Of a DNA stretch of 64,000 nt, positions 35,981-44,232 are shown piece after piece (position 1 is the stretch's first letter; each line of letters opens with the position of its first letter). The position numbers were made by a program, and so were the translations under genes. The notes beneath the pieces are model-generated. The model ran no database searches, was not told the DNA's origin, and was given only the letters and a program-made list of their open reading frames with translations. Where the stretch lies: assembly GCF_014385165.1 (NCBI RefSeq), contig NZ_JACRTF010000001.1:4030001-4094000 (forward strand), in the 5' to 3' direction. The stretch comes from Jilunia laotingensis. GTDB taxonomy: Bacteria; Bacteroidota; Bacteroidia; Bacteroidales; Bacteroidaceae.

Positions 35981-35994
35981 CCCAGGCGGATCAC
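35981..35994. other. attR core (14-bp direct repeat)
   Basis: CCCAGGCGGATCAC is identical to 21393-21406 in tRNA-Lys. The bases before it (CTCC-GTTA-GGAG hairpin) do not resemble the rest of a tRNA, so this is the short duplicate made by integration and not a second tRNA gene. Confidence 0.88.
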
Positions 35995-36030
35995 ATAAGA
36001 ACAAAGCCAAACAGTGACAAAAAAGAGACA

Positions 36031-36067
36031 AGTCCTACAATATCAACGTATTGTAGGACTTTTTTTA
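36031..36067 (+). terminator. Displaced original terminator of tRNA-Lys
   Basis: AGTCCTACAATA (36031-36042) and TATTGTAGGACT (36049-36060) pair perfectly with a 6-nt loop, followed by seven T. It lies 36 bp after attR, mirroring the element-borne terminator after attL. Confidence 0.8.
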
Positions 36068-36412
36068 TGTTTCAGTCTTGCCTGAAAGACAAAAAAGGGG
36101 CACGAAAAGACACACTTTAGTATACAATTCGTGACCTGTCCGACCTTTCAGATTTTAGGTCACAGAATGTCTGAAATTGGCGGTTTGTTGTCTTGATTTG
36201 TCTGTACTGCAAATATCTCATTCACAGTAATTAAAATTAGTTTTTCAATCTAAGAAAGTGAGATTATGAAACAAGAAGTTAGGACAATAAATACCTAATA
36301 TTATTTCGTTAAATGAACATTCCATGTGTTAATAACTAAGAAGACTTGAATTGACTCAAGACTTCTTTTCTTTGTTTTCCGTTAATTTGCCGAGAATTAA
36401 AAAGCAAAAGAA
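36068..36412. other. Non-coding stretch with an imperfect terminator-like hairpin
   Basis: No supported gene. GAAGACTTGA (36340-36349) and TCAAGACTTC (36356-36365) form a 9-of-10-bp stem followed by TTTTC. No gene precedes it, so it may mark a deleted gene. An AAAGGGGCACGAAAAGACACAC stretch near 36096 is G/A-rich and recalls integrase arm-site sequence, but I cannot prove an older insertion. Confidence 0.35.
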
Positions 36413-36769
36413 ATGAGAAAGATAAGTGTTCTAATAATATTAATATTCATGATGTGTAACTGTTATTCCAGTAAACATATCAGTACTTTCTCCGCAAATC
36501 ATGTCGAATTAGGAATGAGTAAACAGAATTTTATTTTTAAATATGGTAAGCCTTTCAATCAAGAAACCCAATATAACAAAGAGAATCAATTAGAGGAAAA
36601 AATATTTTATAAAAAAGAATTAAATAGTGGCGGTTGGTATGCTGTTACTACATGTTTTACTTTCCAAAACTCACAGCTCATTAAGCAAAAATCATTAAAG
36701 AGGGACGAATGTTTCAAGATTGCAAATGCAATAAGTAACTTTAGCAATAATCATATAAATCCTCAATAA
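36413..36769 (+). CDS. Small lipoprotein, SmpA/OmlA (BamE)-like fold
   Basis: 118 residues with a lipoprotein-type signal (ISVLIILIFMMCNC; Cys15 or Cys17). The mature part has HVELGMSKQNFIFKYGKP, the pattern of SmpA/OmlA or BLIP-like domains (V-x-x-GMxxxxV-x-x-x-GxP), followed by strand-like segments IFYKKEL, GGWYAVTTCFTFQNSQL. Such proteins are usually periplasmic outer-membrane lipoproteins of unknown specific role. It is the first gene after the tRNA-Lys element and is co-directional with the outer-membrane receptor at 36858. Confidence 0.65.
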   Translation: MRKISVLIILIFMMCNCYSSKHISTFSANHVELGMSKQNFIFKYGKPFNQETQYNKENQLEEKIFYKKELNSGGWYAVTTCFTFQNSQLIKQKSLKRDECFKIANAISNFSNNHINPQ

Positions 36770-36857
36770 TAATGAATTTAAATATCATCCACTTTTATAG
36801 ACACGTTTATTTTTATACCTTCCCATAAGGTGTCAAGAAGATTATAATTAATATAAA

Positions 36858-39149
36858 ATGATACGATTGAATAAAACAATTATATTGACAATTCTTACAA
36901 TTATAACAAGTAGTTTTCAAACAACTATTTTAGGACAAACAATTAGCGGTAAAATAATAGACTGCAATCAACATCCGATAGATGGTGCAACTATTGTTTT
37001 ACAAACGATAGATTCTACCTATATAAGTGCATCCATATCCAATGTTGACGGAACATTCACTTTTAAGAACCAACAGGAAGAATACCGTCTGATTATACAG
37101 CATCTTTTATATGAAACGAAACAAATGTTAGGGAAGGGAAATGATGCCGGAGTTATTCAACTTCAACCTAAAGACTATGCTTTGGATGAAGTTATTATCA
37201 AGACTGAACGTCCTTTTGCGAAAGTGGAGAATGGACTTTTAGGGTATAATCTTGCCGTCCTTACCCAAAAGCAGCTCGTAAACAATGCTTATGAAGCATT
37301 GACAAAGATACCGGGAGTGCAAGAAGATAGAGGAGCATTAACTTTAGCCGGAGCAGGAAAACTAACTGTTATTCTAAACGGGAAACCTACAACGATGGAT
37401 GCCGAACAACTGGAAACTCTGTTGCGCAATACTCCGGTGAACCGTGTAGAAAAAGCAGAAGTAATGTATAGTGCGCCTCCTGAATACCATGTACGAGGCG
37501 CAGCCATTAATGTTATTTTGAAGCATCCAAACGGTTACTCTTTTCAAGGAGAGATCAGCACTGATTATAAAAATCAATACTTCAATAGTGGGGGGATGAA
37601 TGGAAACTTTCGTTTATCAACTCCTAAAATGGCTTTTGATGTGATGTACGGAACAAATAACGTGAAAAACATGGAATACATAGACCTTGACTCCAAACAT
37701 ACACTAAAAGATGAACTATATAATATCACACAAAATGAACAGTTACGTAGTAAGTATTGGAATCACAACCTTAGAACAGCCTTTGAATATAACCTCAACA
37801 ACAAAAACAATATCAATATAGCATACACAGGCAGTTATACCCCCAATCAGTATAATAGTAGCCGAACATCAGGCAATTACCAAGTCAGTAATGTAGACAA
37901 GTATATCAACAATCAAATGCATAATATCACATTGCAATATCATTTTGGATTCGGGCTTAAAATAGGCAGCGACTATACTCATTATACTTCTAATAAAAAT
38001 CAAAGATTATATGCAGACTATCAAGATGGAAGTCAGAGTAGTTTCTCTATGATTGGCGGACAAAAGATAGACCGCTATTCTATCTATGCAGACCAAAAGC
38101 AGTCTTTGTCCAAAGGATGGAATTTAGGTTATGGAGCATCTTACCGATTTACCAAAGACCTTGATTTCCAAACTTATGATGAGGTAACAGGGAATGTTCA
38201 AACTCAAAATACATATTCTAATCTGAAAGAGCAAACTATCAATTTCTACGTATCATTAAATAAAAACTATCAAACTGGTACATCCTTATCTGTTTCTGCT
38301 ACAGGAGAATATTATACTATCGGTAACTATCACAAATGGGCAGTTTATCCACAAGCATCATTGACTTATTTTAAGACACCAAAGCATATGTTTCAACTCT
38401 CATTATCTACGGATAAAACCTATCCGAGCTATTGGGATATGCAATCTTCTGTCAGTTATCTTAATGGATATACCGAATTATGGGGAACACCGAATTTGAA
38501 GCCTATGACAAATTATAATCTGAATGGAAGTTATATCTTTTTGAAGAAATATATTTTTAGTCTGTTTTTCACGCACACATCAGATTATTTCACACAAGCA
38601 GCCTATCAATCAACCGACCGACTGGCACTAATCTATAAAAATACAAATTGGAACTATATGCATGTATATGGAGCAAATATTATATTCCCTTTTAAAGCAG
38701 GAAACTGGCTGGAATCCCGATTAACATTAGTCGGTATGCAAATACGCCAACGTTGTGATGATTTCTTCGACATTCCTTTCAATCGTAAGAAATGGGTGTT
38801 TAGCGGTACACTAGATAATACTTTAAAAGTAAATAAGAACTTGTCTTTCGAGTTAATAGGAAATGTACAGACACCCGCCATACAAGGGACATTTGATATA
38901 GAATCAATCTTCAATCTCACTGCCGGATTGAAATGGAATTTTGCAAATGACAAATTCAGCTTGACTACCCGTTGTAATGACATATTTAATGCTGGGATGC
39001 CTGCTACAAAAGTCCGCTTCAAAGGACAAAACTTGAATATGAATAGCGGATTCTATTCACGAGCATTTACTTTACATTTCAGTTATCGCTTTGGAGGATA
39101 TAAAAAGAAAGAAATAAAAGGAATAGATACATCAAGATTCAGCATGTAA
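36858..39149 (+). CDS. Outer-membrane beta-barrel protein with carboxypeptidase-regulatory domain (TonB-receptor-like)
   Basis: 763 residues. After a signal peptide (about 1-28, ILGQ) comes a carboxypeptidase-regulatory-like domain (ISGKIIDCNQHPIDGATIVL), then a plug-like region (LTKIPGVQEDRGALTLAGAGKLTVILNGKP, about 145-210) and a long barrel ending LHFSYRFGGYKKK. This is the outer_membrane_beta-barrel_3 type: receptor-like but without a clear TonB box or SusD partner. It may act as a TonB-dependent importer or have another surface role. Its length is close to the family's usual 750-800. Confidence 0.8.
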   Translation: MIRLNKTIILTILTIITSSFQTTILGQTISGKIIDCNQHPIDGATIVLQTIDSTYISASISNVDGTFTFKNQQEEYRLIIQHLLYETKQMLGKGNDAGVIQLQPKDYALDEVIIKTERPFAKVENGLLGYNLAVLTQKQLVNNAYEALTKIPGVQEDRGALTLAGAGKLTVILNGKPTTMDAEQLETLLRNTPVNRVEKAEVMYSAPPEYHVRGAAINVILKHPNGYSFQGEISTDYKNQYFNSGGMNGNFRLSTPKMAFDVMYGTNNVKNMEYIDLDSKHTLKDELYNITQNEQLRSKYWNHNLRTAFEYNLNNKNNINIAYTGSYTPNQYNSSRTSGNYQVSNVDKYINNQMHNITLQYHFGFGLKIGSDYTHYTSNKNQRLYADYQDGSQSSFSMIGGQKIDRYSIYADQKQSLSKGWNLGYGASYRFTKDLDFQTYDEVTGNVQTQNTYSNLKEQTINFYVSLNKNYQTGTSLSVSATGEYYTIGNYHKWAVYPQASLTYFKTPKHMFQLSLSTDKTYPSYWDMQSSVSYLNGYTELWGTPNLKPMTNYNLNGSYIFLKKYIFSLFFTHTSDYFTQAAYQSTDRLALIYKNTNWNYMHVYGANIIFPFKAGNWLESRLTLVGMQIRQRCDDFFDIPFNRKKWVFSGTLDNTLKVNKNLSFELIGNVQTPAIQGTFDIESIFNLTAGLKWNFANDKFSLTTRCNDIFNAGMPATKVRFKGQNLNMNSGFYSRAFTLHFSYRFGGYKKKEIKGIDTSRFSM

Positions 39150-39556
39150 TTTTTCTAGGTGTAAGGTACAAGCATATATTGATAAGAACCGGAGACATTA
39201 GTTGTTGAAGTGAAAGTTGAACCGGGAGAAGTTGCAGGATATGCTGTAGAAAGTGCGAATATGAAGTTTAATTTTGTAGCAACAGAAATATTACTAGGTG
39301 AAGGAGAGGAACAAAATGCACTTCCGGACTTTACTCCGACAACTTTCAATTTTGACATGAATCAAAACAAAGTCGAACCTCGTATTTTTTACTAAAGAAA
39401 ATCAATAATAATCCCCAAAAAGAATGTCCATATTTACATATGGCCGTTCTTTTTCCCAATAATTGTATAAGAACAAAAAAGACATTCCCTAAACCAGAAA
39501 AAATAGCTCTTTGTATTCGAATGGTGTAAACGTATTCGTGTTATAAAAATAATGTA
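39150..39556. other. 407-bp intergenic region with a short unsupported frame
   Basis: A 61-codon frame (39210-39395, GTG start) has plausible composition (AGYAVESANMKFNFVATEIL) but no recognised family and no RBS or promoter. It could be the tail of a decayed gene. I see no terminator hairpin of good quality here. Confidence 0.3.
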
Positions 39557-40258
39557 ATGAAAAAGATTAATCATTTTATTGTAGTTATTTCAATATGCTT
39601 GTCAACTATAATATTGACTGCTTGCGAAGATCACAAAAGCATTGTGGGAAAATGGATACAACCCGTTCCGGGAATGCAAAATGTCAAACAGGGTTTTGAA
39701 CTCGCAGAAGGAGGAAAGGCATCATCTGTCAATATAGCAACATTATCTTACGAAAGGTGGCAACAACAAGGTAGTTTACTCATTCTTTCAGGCAGAAGTA
39801 TAGGTAGTCACCAATCACTCTCTTTTTCAGACACGCTTGACATCAAAAGCCTGACAGAAGACAGTCTGATCTTGAAAAGAGGAATGCTTGTTCTCCGGTA
39901 TGCCAGAGAAACTGGAGAGCAGGAAAAAATAACTGAAAACATTCCTGCGTCTTTTGTTACTCCAGCCAAAAAGACATTAACCGTAAAAGGGGAATTAGTA
40001 ATCGGTTCAGAGGTACGTTCTTTCAAACAGGAAAAAAGCACCGATATTTATTGGATAATCGACAAAACCGGGAAACTCTATCAAGAATATGACAGAATAA
40101 CAAAAGGAGTTAAGAATGGACTGCCCGTCCATGCGGAATTACAAGTTGAATATATGGGAAAATCTAAAGAAGGCTTTGCGGCAAATTACAAAGGTATATA
40201 TTATGTATATAAGATCAATTCCATTTATCTGAATGATGTTACTATAATTCCTTTTTAA
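39557..40258 (+). CDS. Lipoprotein with lipocalin-like N-domain and NlpE-C-like OB domain
   Basis: 233 residues. The signal ends in LSTIILTAC (Cys23). The segment SIVGKWIQPVPGMQNVKQGFEL..GGKAS is typical of Bacteroidetes lipocalin-like lipoproteins. The C-terminal ~95 residues (LTVKGELVIGSEVRSFKQEKSTDIYWIID..GKSKEGFAANYKGIYYVYKI) resemble a single OB-type domain like the NlpE C-terminus. It probably sits in the inner leaflet of the outer membrane. Monocistronic; the 317-bp gap that follows (40259-40575) is A/T-rich without a supported gene. Confidence 0.65.
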   Translation: MKKINHFIVVISICLSTIILTACEDHKSIVGKWIQPVPGMQNVKQGFELAEGGKASSVNIATLSYERWQQQGSLLILSGRSIGSHQSLSFSDTLDIKSLTEDSLILKRGMLVLRYARETGEQEKITENIPASFVTPAKKTLTVKGELVIGSEVRSFKQEKSTDIYWIIDKTGKLYQEYDRITKGVKNGLPVHAELQVEYMGKSKEGFAANYKGIYYVYKINSIYLNDVTIIPF

Positions 40259-40575
40259 TTCTTTAGTCATAAAAAAATAGTATTTTAACCCTATGTAAAT
40301 ATGTAATTTTATAGCATTTAAAATAGTATTTTTATATGCCATACTATATATTCTCAAATAGAGATTTACACTATATAAGACAATCGAATCAATAATATCA
40401 AAAGGATTGGATCCTACATATTGTGGGATGTAAGCAAAGAATGGTTTCTTGCATACTTCAATCAAGTTTTGAAACTTATTATGCTTCTCTTTTGTTTTAA
40501 TATAAAAAGCGACTGTTGCATTCTAAATATATTTTATATAAGACCAATGATTGTACGCAATTTTATATTATCAAT

Positions 40576-40995
40576 ATGGGTAAAAAAATAGATTATTTCT
40601 CTTTGTTCGCACGTTTAGCTCTTGCCTTTGGATTTTTATCCGCAGTTGCGGATCGTTTTGGCTTCTGGACATCTTTATTAGGAAGTGAATATGTTGTTTG
40701 GGGGAATATGGGAAACTTTATTACATACACAGGAATTTTACTTCCATGGGTTCCGAAATCACTTTTACCATTATTTGCCTGGACAGCTACAGTTGCAGAA
40801 ATCATTCTGGGAATTTTGTTACTTATAGGTTTCCAAAAACGCATTGTTGCACTTCTTAGCGGGATCCTACTACTAATGTTTGCTTTTTCAATGATGCTAT
40901 TCGTGAACATCAAGTCTCCATTTGATTATAGTGTTTTTGCGGCCGCAGCTTGTGCATTCTTACTTTTCAAAGATGATGGAGTCCACACCAATTAA
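40576..40995 (+). CDS. DoxX family membrane protein
   Basis: 139 residues from the ATG at 40576; an in-frame upstream start at 40516 adds 20 non-hydrophobic residues and is less likely. Four transmembrane helices are evident, with the DoxX-type ARLALAFGFLSAVADR helix first and the EIILGILLLIGFQKRIVALLSG loop. DoxX proteins are small inner-membrane proteins linked to redox or thiol stress in some bacteria. The stop overlaps by 4 bp the 3' end of the minus-strand EamA remnant. Confidence 0.82.
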   Translation: MGKKIDYFSLFARLALAFGFLSAVADRFGFWTSLLGSEYVVWGNMGNFITYTGILLPWVPKSLLPLFAWTATVAEIILGILLLIGFQKRIVALLSGILLLMFAFSMMLFVNIKSPFDYSVFAAAACAFLLFKDDGVHTN

Positions 40996-41255
40996 CGTTC
41001 CGCTAAATATACACCACTTAATATGAAAGCAGAACCTATTAATGCAACGATAGTTATATGTTCATCAATTACAATAGCTGAAATAAACAATGTTACAAGA
41101 GGAATAACATAAATATAATTTGTAGCATAAACAGCTCCTAATTTTTTAACCACAACACTCCACATAATATAGCAAAGCATAGAGGCAACCACCCCTAAAA
41201 AAGTTACTGCTGCCATAATATGGTACCATGTAATGGATTTAGTTGTTGTATACAT
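40992..41255 (-). pseudogene. Half-length EamA/DMT permease (C-terminal EamA domain only)
   Basis: 87 residues from the ATG at 41255; a GTG at 41291 would overlap the predicted transcription start. The three to four helices (ITWYHIMAAVTFLGVVASMLCYIMWSVVVKKLGAVYA, NYIYVIPLVTLFISAIVIDEHIT, LIGSAFILSGVYLAER) match the last EamA repeat of 290-300-residue drug/metabolite transporters. The N-terminal five to six helices are missing. A TATCTTTG box at 41294-41301 (minus) lies just upstream, so the fragment may still be expressed. Confidence 0.65.
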
Positions 41256-41293
41256 ATTTAAATGTTTAATAAGCTTATGAAAGAAATTCACTG

Positions 41294-41333
41294 CAAAGAT
41301 AAAGAGTTCAGGATATAGTTTTTCCTATCTTTG
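41294..41333. promoter_or_regulatory. Back-to-back -7 boxes for the EamA fragment and the MATE gene
   Basis: The minus strand has TATCTTTG (plus CAAAGATA, 41294-41301) and the plus strand has TATCTTTG at 41326-41333. Both match TAnnTTTG and point away from each other. The plus-strand box lies 36 bp before the MATE start at 41369. The -33 elements are not clear. Confidence 0.6.
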
Positions 41334-41368
41334 CACGACATTTTCATATAAATATCAAAAATAGATTC

Positions 41369-42715
41369 ATGCAAGGCATCAAAAATCTGACTCAAGGGTC
41401 CATCAATAAGCAATTGTTTAACTTAGCTATGCCCATAATGGCAACCTCTTTTATACAGATGGCATACAGTTTAACAGATATGGCTTGGGTAGGACGTTTA
41501 GGAAGTGAAGCAGTAGCAACTATTGGTTCTGTAGGTATTCTCACGTGGATGTCAGGTTCTATATCCTTATTAAATAAAGTTGGATCGGAAGTAAGTGTAG
41601 GACAATCGATTGGGGCGCAAAATCAAAAAGATGCACGCCAGTTCGCCTCCCACAATATTACAATAGCACTCATTATTTCCATATGTTGGGGGACATTATT
41701 ATTTTTATTAGCAAAACCCATTATTCAAATCTATGAACTGGCACCACACATCACAAATAATGCCGTAAACTATCTACGAATTGTTTCTACAGGTTTACCC
41801 TTCATTTTTCTTTCTGCGGCTTTTACTGGAATCTATAATGCTGCTGGAAGAAGCAAAGTCCCTTTTTATATCAGCGGCACAGGTTTAATACTGAATATCA
41901 TACTTGATCCTCTTTTCATTTTCGGTTTTGGCATGGGAACCAATGGAGCAGCTTATGCCACCTGGATTTCCCAAGCATCTGTATTCGGAATTTTTGTATA
42001 TCAACTTCGTTGGCGAGATGCATTATTAGGCAGTTTTCCTTTTTTTACCAAATTAAAAAAGAGATATACATACCGTATCCTAAAACTTGGACTACCGGTA
42101 GCCACTTTAAATACACTTTTTGCTTTCGTCAATATGTTTCTATGCCGTACCGCATCAGAACAAGGAGGACATATCGGACTAATGACATTCACCACCGGAG
42201 GACAGATTGAAGCAATCACATGGAATACTTCACAAGGATTTTCAACAGCACTAAGCGCTTTTATTGCTCAAAACTATGCCGCAGGACGTGTCGAAAGAGT
42301 AATACGTGCTTGGCATACTACTCTATGGATGACAGGAATCTTTGGAACATTCTGTACCATTTTATTCATATTTTTCGGGAATGAAGTTTTTGCTATTTTT
42401 GTGCCGGAACAAGTAGCTTATGAAGCAGGAGGAACCTTTTTACGAATTGACGGATATTCTCAATTATTCATGATGCTCGAAATCACAATGCAAGGAGTGT
42501 TCTATGGTATCGGACGAACCATTCCTCCTGCTGTCATTAGCATCACCTGCAATTACATGCGTATTCCACTCGCCATATTCTTCGTTCAGTTAGGCATGGG
42601 AGTAGAAGGAATATGGTGGGCTGTCTGTCTTACAACCACCGCCAAAGGAGTTATATTACTGGCATGGTTCGTATTTATTCGTAAAAAAGTGCTTTCGGTC
42701 AACAAAAAGGAGTAA
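41369..42715 (+). CDS. MATE family efflux transporter
   Basis: 448 residues, about 12 transmembrane helices in two homologous halves, characteristic of MATE transporters. Family patterns include NLAMPIMATSFIQMAYSLTDMAWVGRLGSEAVATIG at the N-terminus (written here across two helices) and the second-half equivalent with GFSTALSAFIAQNYAAGRVERV. MATE proteins export cationic drugs or metabolites using a Na+ or H+ gradient. The length is normal. It has its own promoter. Substrate unknown. Confidence 0.9.
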   Translation: MQGIKNLTQGSINKQLFNLAMPIMATSFIQMAYSLTDMAWVGRLGSEAVATIGSVGILTWMSGSISLLNKVGSEVSVGQSIGAQNQKDARQFASHNITIALIISICWGTLLFLLAKPIIQIYELAPHITNNAVNYLRIVSTGLPFIFLSAAFTGIYNAAGRSKVPFYISGTGLILNIILDPLFIFGFGMGTNGAAYATWISQASVFGIFVYQLRWRDALLGSFPFFTKLKKRYTYRILKLGLPVATLNTLFAFVNMFLCRTASEQGGHIGLMTFTTGGQIEAITWNTSQGFSTALSAFIAQNYAAGRVERVIRAWHTTLWMTGIFGTFCTILFIFFGNEVFAIFVPEQVAYEAGGTFLRIDGYSQLFMMLEITMQGVFYGIGRTIPPAVISITCNYMRIPLAIFFVQLGMGVEGIWWAVCLTTTAKGVILLAWFVFIRKKVLSVNKKE

Positions 42716-42763
42716 TCAGTTGTTTTTTCAATAATGCAAAGAACAACCTAATCATATTATCTA

Positions 42764-42771
42764 TATCTTTG
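42764..42771 (+). promoter_or_regulatory. -7 box for the OmpA-mtgA transcript
   Basis: TATCTTTG matches TAnnTTTG. Transcription near 42778 would leave too short a leader for an ATG at 42788 and supports the start at 42815. Confidence 0.55.
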
Positions 42772-42814
42772 CCATGTTTTAATAAAAATGCTAATTTTAA
42801 TAAATCAATTGGGT

Positions 42815-43489
42815 ATGAAAAAAATTAAATTTATGGCTCTTTTCATGAGCTTGGCTCTAGTATTTGGAGGCTGCGGATCAATGAATAATACCGCTAAAGG
42901 TGGAGTAATCGGTGGTGGTTCGGGTGCTGCTCTGGGTGCAATTATCGGTGGTATTGCCGGTAAGGGTAAGGGTGCTGCCATAGGTGCTGCCATAGGTACG
43001 GCTGTAGGAGGTACCGCAGGTGCATTAATCGGTCGCAAGATGGATAAAAAAGCTGCAGAAGCTGCCAAAATTGAAGGGGCACAAGTTGAGCAAATTACCG
43101 ATAATAATGGATTAGCAGCTGTTAAAGTAACATTTGACTCAGGCATTCTTTTTGGTTTCAATTCATCTACGCTAAGCAACAGTGCAAAACAATCTTTACG
43201 TGAATTTGCTGACATATTGAAAAGTGATCCCACAATAGATATCGCCATAATAGGTCATACGGATAAAGTAGGTACACAGGAAGCCAATCAAAAAGTTTCT
43301 AATAATCGTGCTTATGCAGTGGAAAACTATTTGCAATCATGTGGTGTTTCACCTTCTCAGTTCAAAGAAGTGGAAGGAGTGGGCTATTCACAATATGACG
43401 AGTCATTGACTCCTGCCCAGAATCGCCGCGTGGAAGTTTATATGTATGCCAGCACACAAATGATTAAGAATGCGGAAGCCGGCAAATAA
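42815..43489 (+). CDS. OmpA-family lipoprotein with glycine-zipper segment
   Basis: 224 residues. The lipobox is VFGGC (Cys20). A glycine-zipper stretch (about 28-80, [19 protein letters not shown] and following) likely inserts in or spans a membrane. The C-terminal OmpA domain (about 105-215) has the peptidoglycan-binding pattern [45 protein letters not shown] and NRRVEVY. It anchors the outer membrane to peptidoglycan. I start at ATG 42815 because the longer frame (ATG 42788) hides the signal peptide. It overlaps the mtgA gene by 20 bp, linking it to cell-wall synthesis. Confidence 0.85.
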   Translation: MKKIKFMALFMSLALVFGGCGSMNNTAKGGVIGGGSGAALGAIIGGIAGKGKGAAIGAAIGTAVGGTAGALIGRKMDKKAAEAAKIEGAQVEQITDNNGLAAVKVTFDSGILFGFNSSTLSNSAKQSLREFADILKSDPTIDIAIIGHTDKVGTQEANQKVSNNRAYAVENYLQSCGVSPSQFKEVEGVGYSQYDESLTPAQNRRVEVYMYASTQMIKNAEAGK

Positions 43490-44198
43490 AATACTTCTCA
43501 TTATACGTAATCTGTTGCTCTTTTTCTTTTTGTCAACCATATTTACGGTCATCATTTACCGGTTCCTTCCGGTATACGTTACTCCGTTGATGGTCATCAG
43601 AAGCGTGCAACAAATTGTATCGGGAGAGAAACCCACGTGCAAACACACGTGGGTTTCTTTTGATAAGATCTCCCCTACCCTTCCTATGGCGGTCATCGCT
43701 TCTGAAGATAATCGCTTTGCAGAACACAATGGATTCGATTTCAAGGAAATAGAAAAAGCAATTAAAGAAAACGAGACACGGAAGCGAAAACGAGGTGCCA
43801 GCACTATTAGTCAACAAACGGCAAAAAATGTTTTCTTGTGGCCTCAATCATCCTGGCTAAGAAAAGGATTTGAGGTCTATTTTACCTTCTTAATAGAAAT
43901 CTTTTGGTCCAAAGAACGGATCATGGAAGTCTATCTTAACTCTATTGAAATGGGAAACGGCATCTATGGAGCACAAGCTGCAGCTAAATATAAGTTTCAT
44001 ACTACTGCAGCTAAATTGAGCAAGGAACAGTCCGCTCTTATTGCTGCCACACTGCCAAATCCGATACGTTTCGACTCTGCACATCCTACACCTTATATTC
44101 TGAAAAGGCAAAAACAAATAATGCGCTTAATGAATTTAATCCCTAAATTTCCACCCATTGAAAAAGACAAGAAAGTCACCAAACCACGAAAAAAATAA
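43470..44198 (+). CDS. mtgA: Monofunctional biosynthetic peptidoglycan transglycosylase
   Basis: 242 residues. An N-terminal transmembrane anchor (about 8-30) precedes a GT51 domain with the catalytic [12 protein letters not shown] (Glu at the first position), [17 protein letters not shown] and [25 protein letters not shown]. These are the standard GT51 motifs 1, 2 and 3-4. It polymerises lipid II into glycan strands on the periplasmic side. No transpeptidase domain follows, hence monofunctional. The start overlaps the OmpA lipoprotein gene. Confidence 0.9.
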   Translation: MRKPANKILLIIRNLLLFFFLSTIFTVIIYRFLPVYVTPLMVIRSVQQIVSGEKPTCKHTWVSFDKISPTLPMAVIASEDNRFAEHNGFDFKEIEKAIKENETRKRKRGASTISQQTAKNVFLWPQSSWLRKGFEVYFTFLIEIFWSKERIMEVYLNSIEMGNGIYGAQAAAKYKFHTTAAKLSKEQSALIAATLPNPIRFDSAHPTPYILKRQKQIMRLMNLIPKFPPIEKDKKVTKPRKK

Positions 44199-44232
44199 TA
44201 ATATCCTATTCACTTATTAACAATATAATAAT

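Larger units (their letters stand above)
21393..35994. mobile_element. Integrative mobilizable element in tRNA-Lys (~14.6 kb)
   Basis: The boundaries are the exact 14-bp direct repeats CCCAGGCGGATCAC at 21393-21406 (inside tRNA-Lys) and 35981-35994. A tyrosine integrase gene lies just inside the left end. The order is integrase, three HTH/DUF3876 genes (minus strand), AraC regulator, DinB protein, small-molecule methyltransferase, RteC-like protein, HTH protein, candidate oriT, BfmA/BtgA-like and DUF5712 mobilisation genes, and a four-gene methylase/DUF262/ATPase operon. There are no conjugation (tra) genes, so it should need a helper element to transfer. A terminator-like hairpin at 36031-36067 just beyond attR is probably the original tRNA-Lys terminator, pushed away by insertion. 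Confidence 0.9.

Noticed and set aside
35940..35994. Second, partial tRNA-Lys gene at the right boundary
   Set aside because: Only the 14-bp att core matches the tRNA; the upstream bases lack D, anticodon and T arms.
39210..39395. 61-codon plus-strand frame after the outer-membrane receptor
   Set aside because: Composition is plausible but there is no recognised domain, RBS or promoter. Possibly a gene remnant; not annotated as a CDS.
40139..40465. 108-codon minus-strand frame after the lipocalin-like lipoprotein gene
   Set aside because: Overlaps 120 bp of a supported gene, is very rich in Ile/Tyr as expected from A/T-rich DNA, and matches no family I know.
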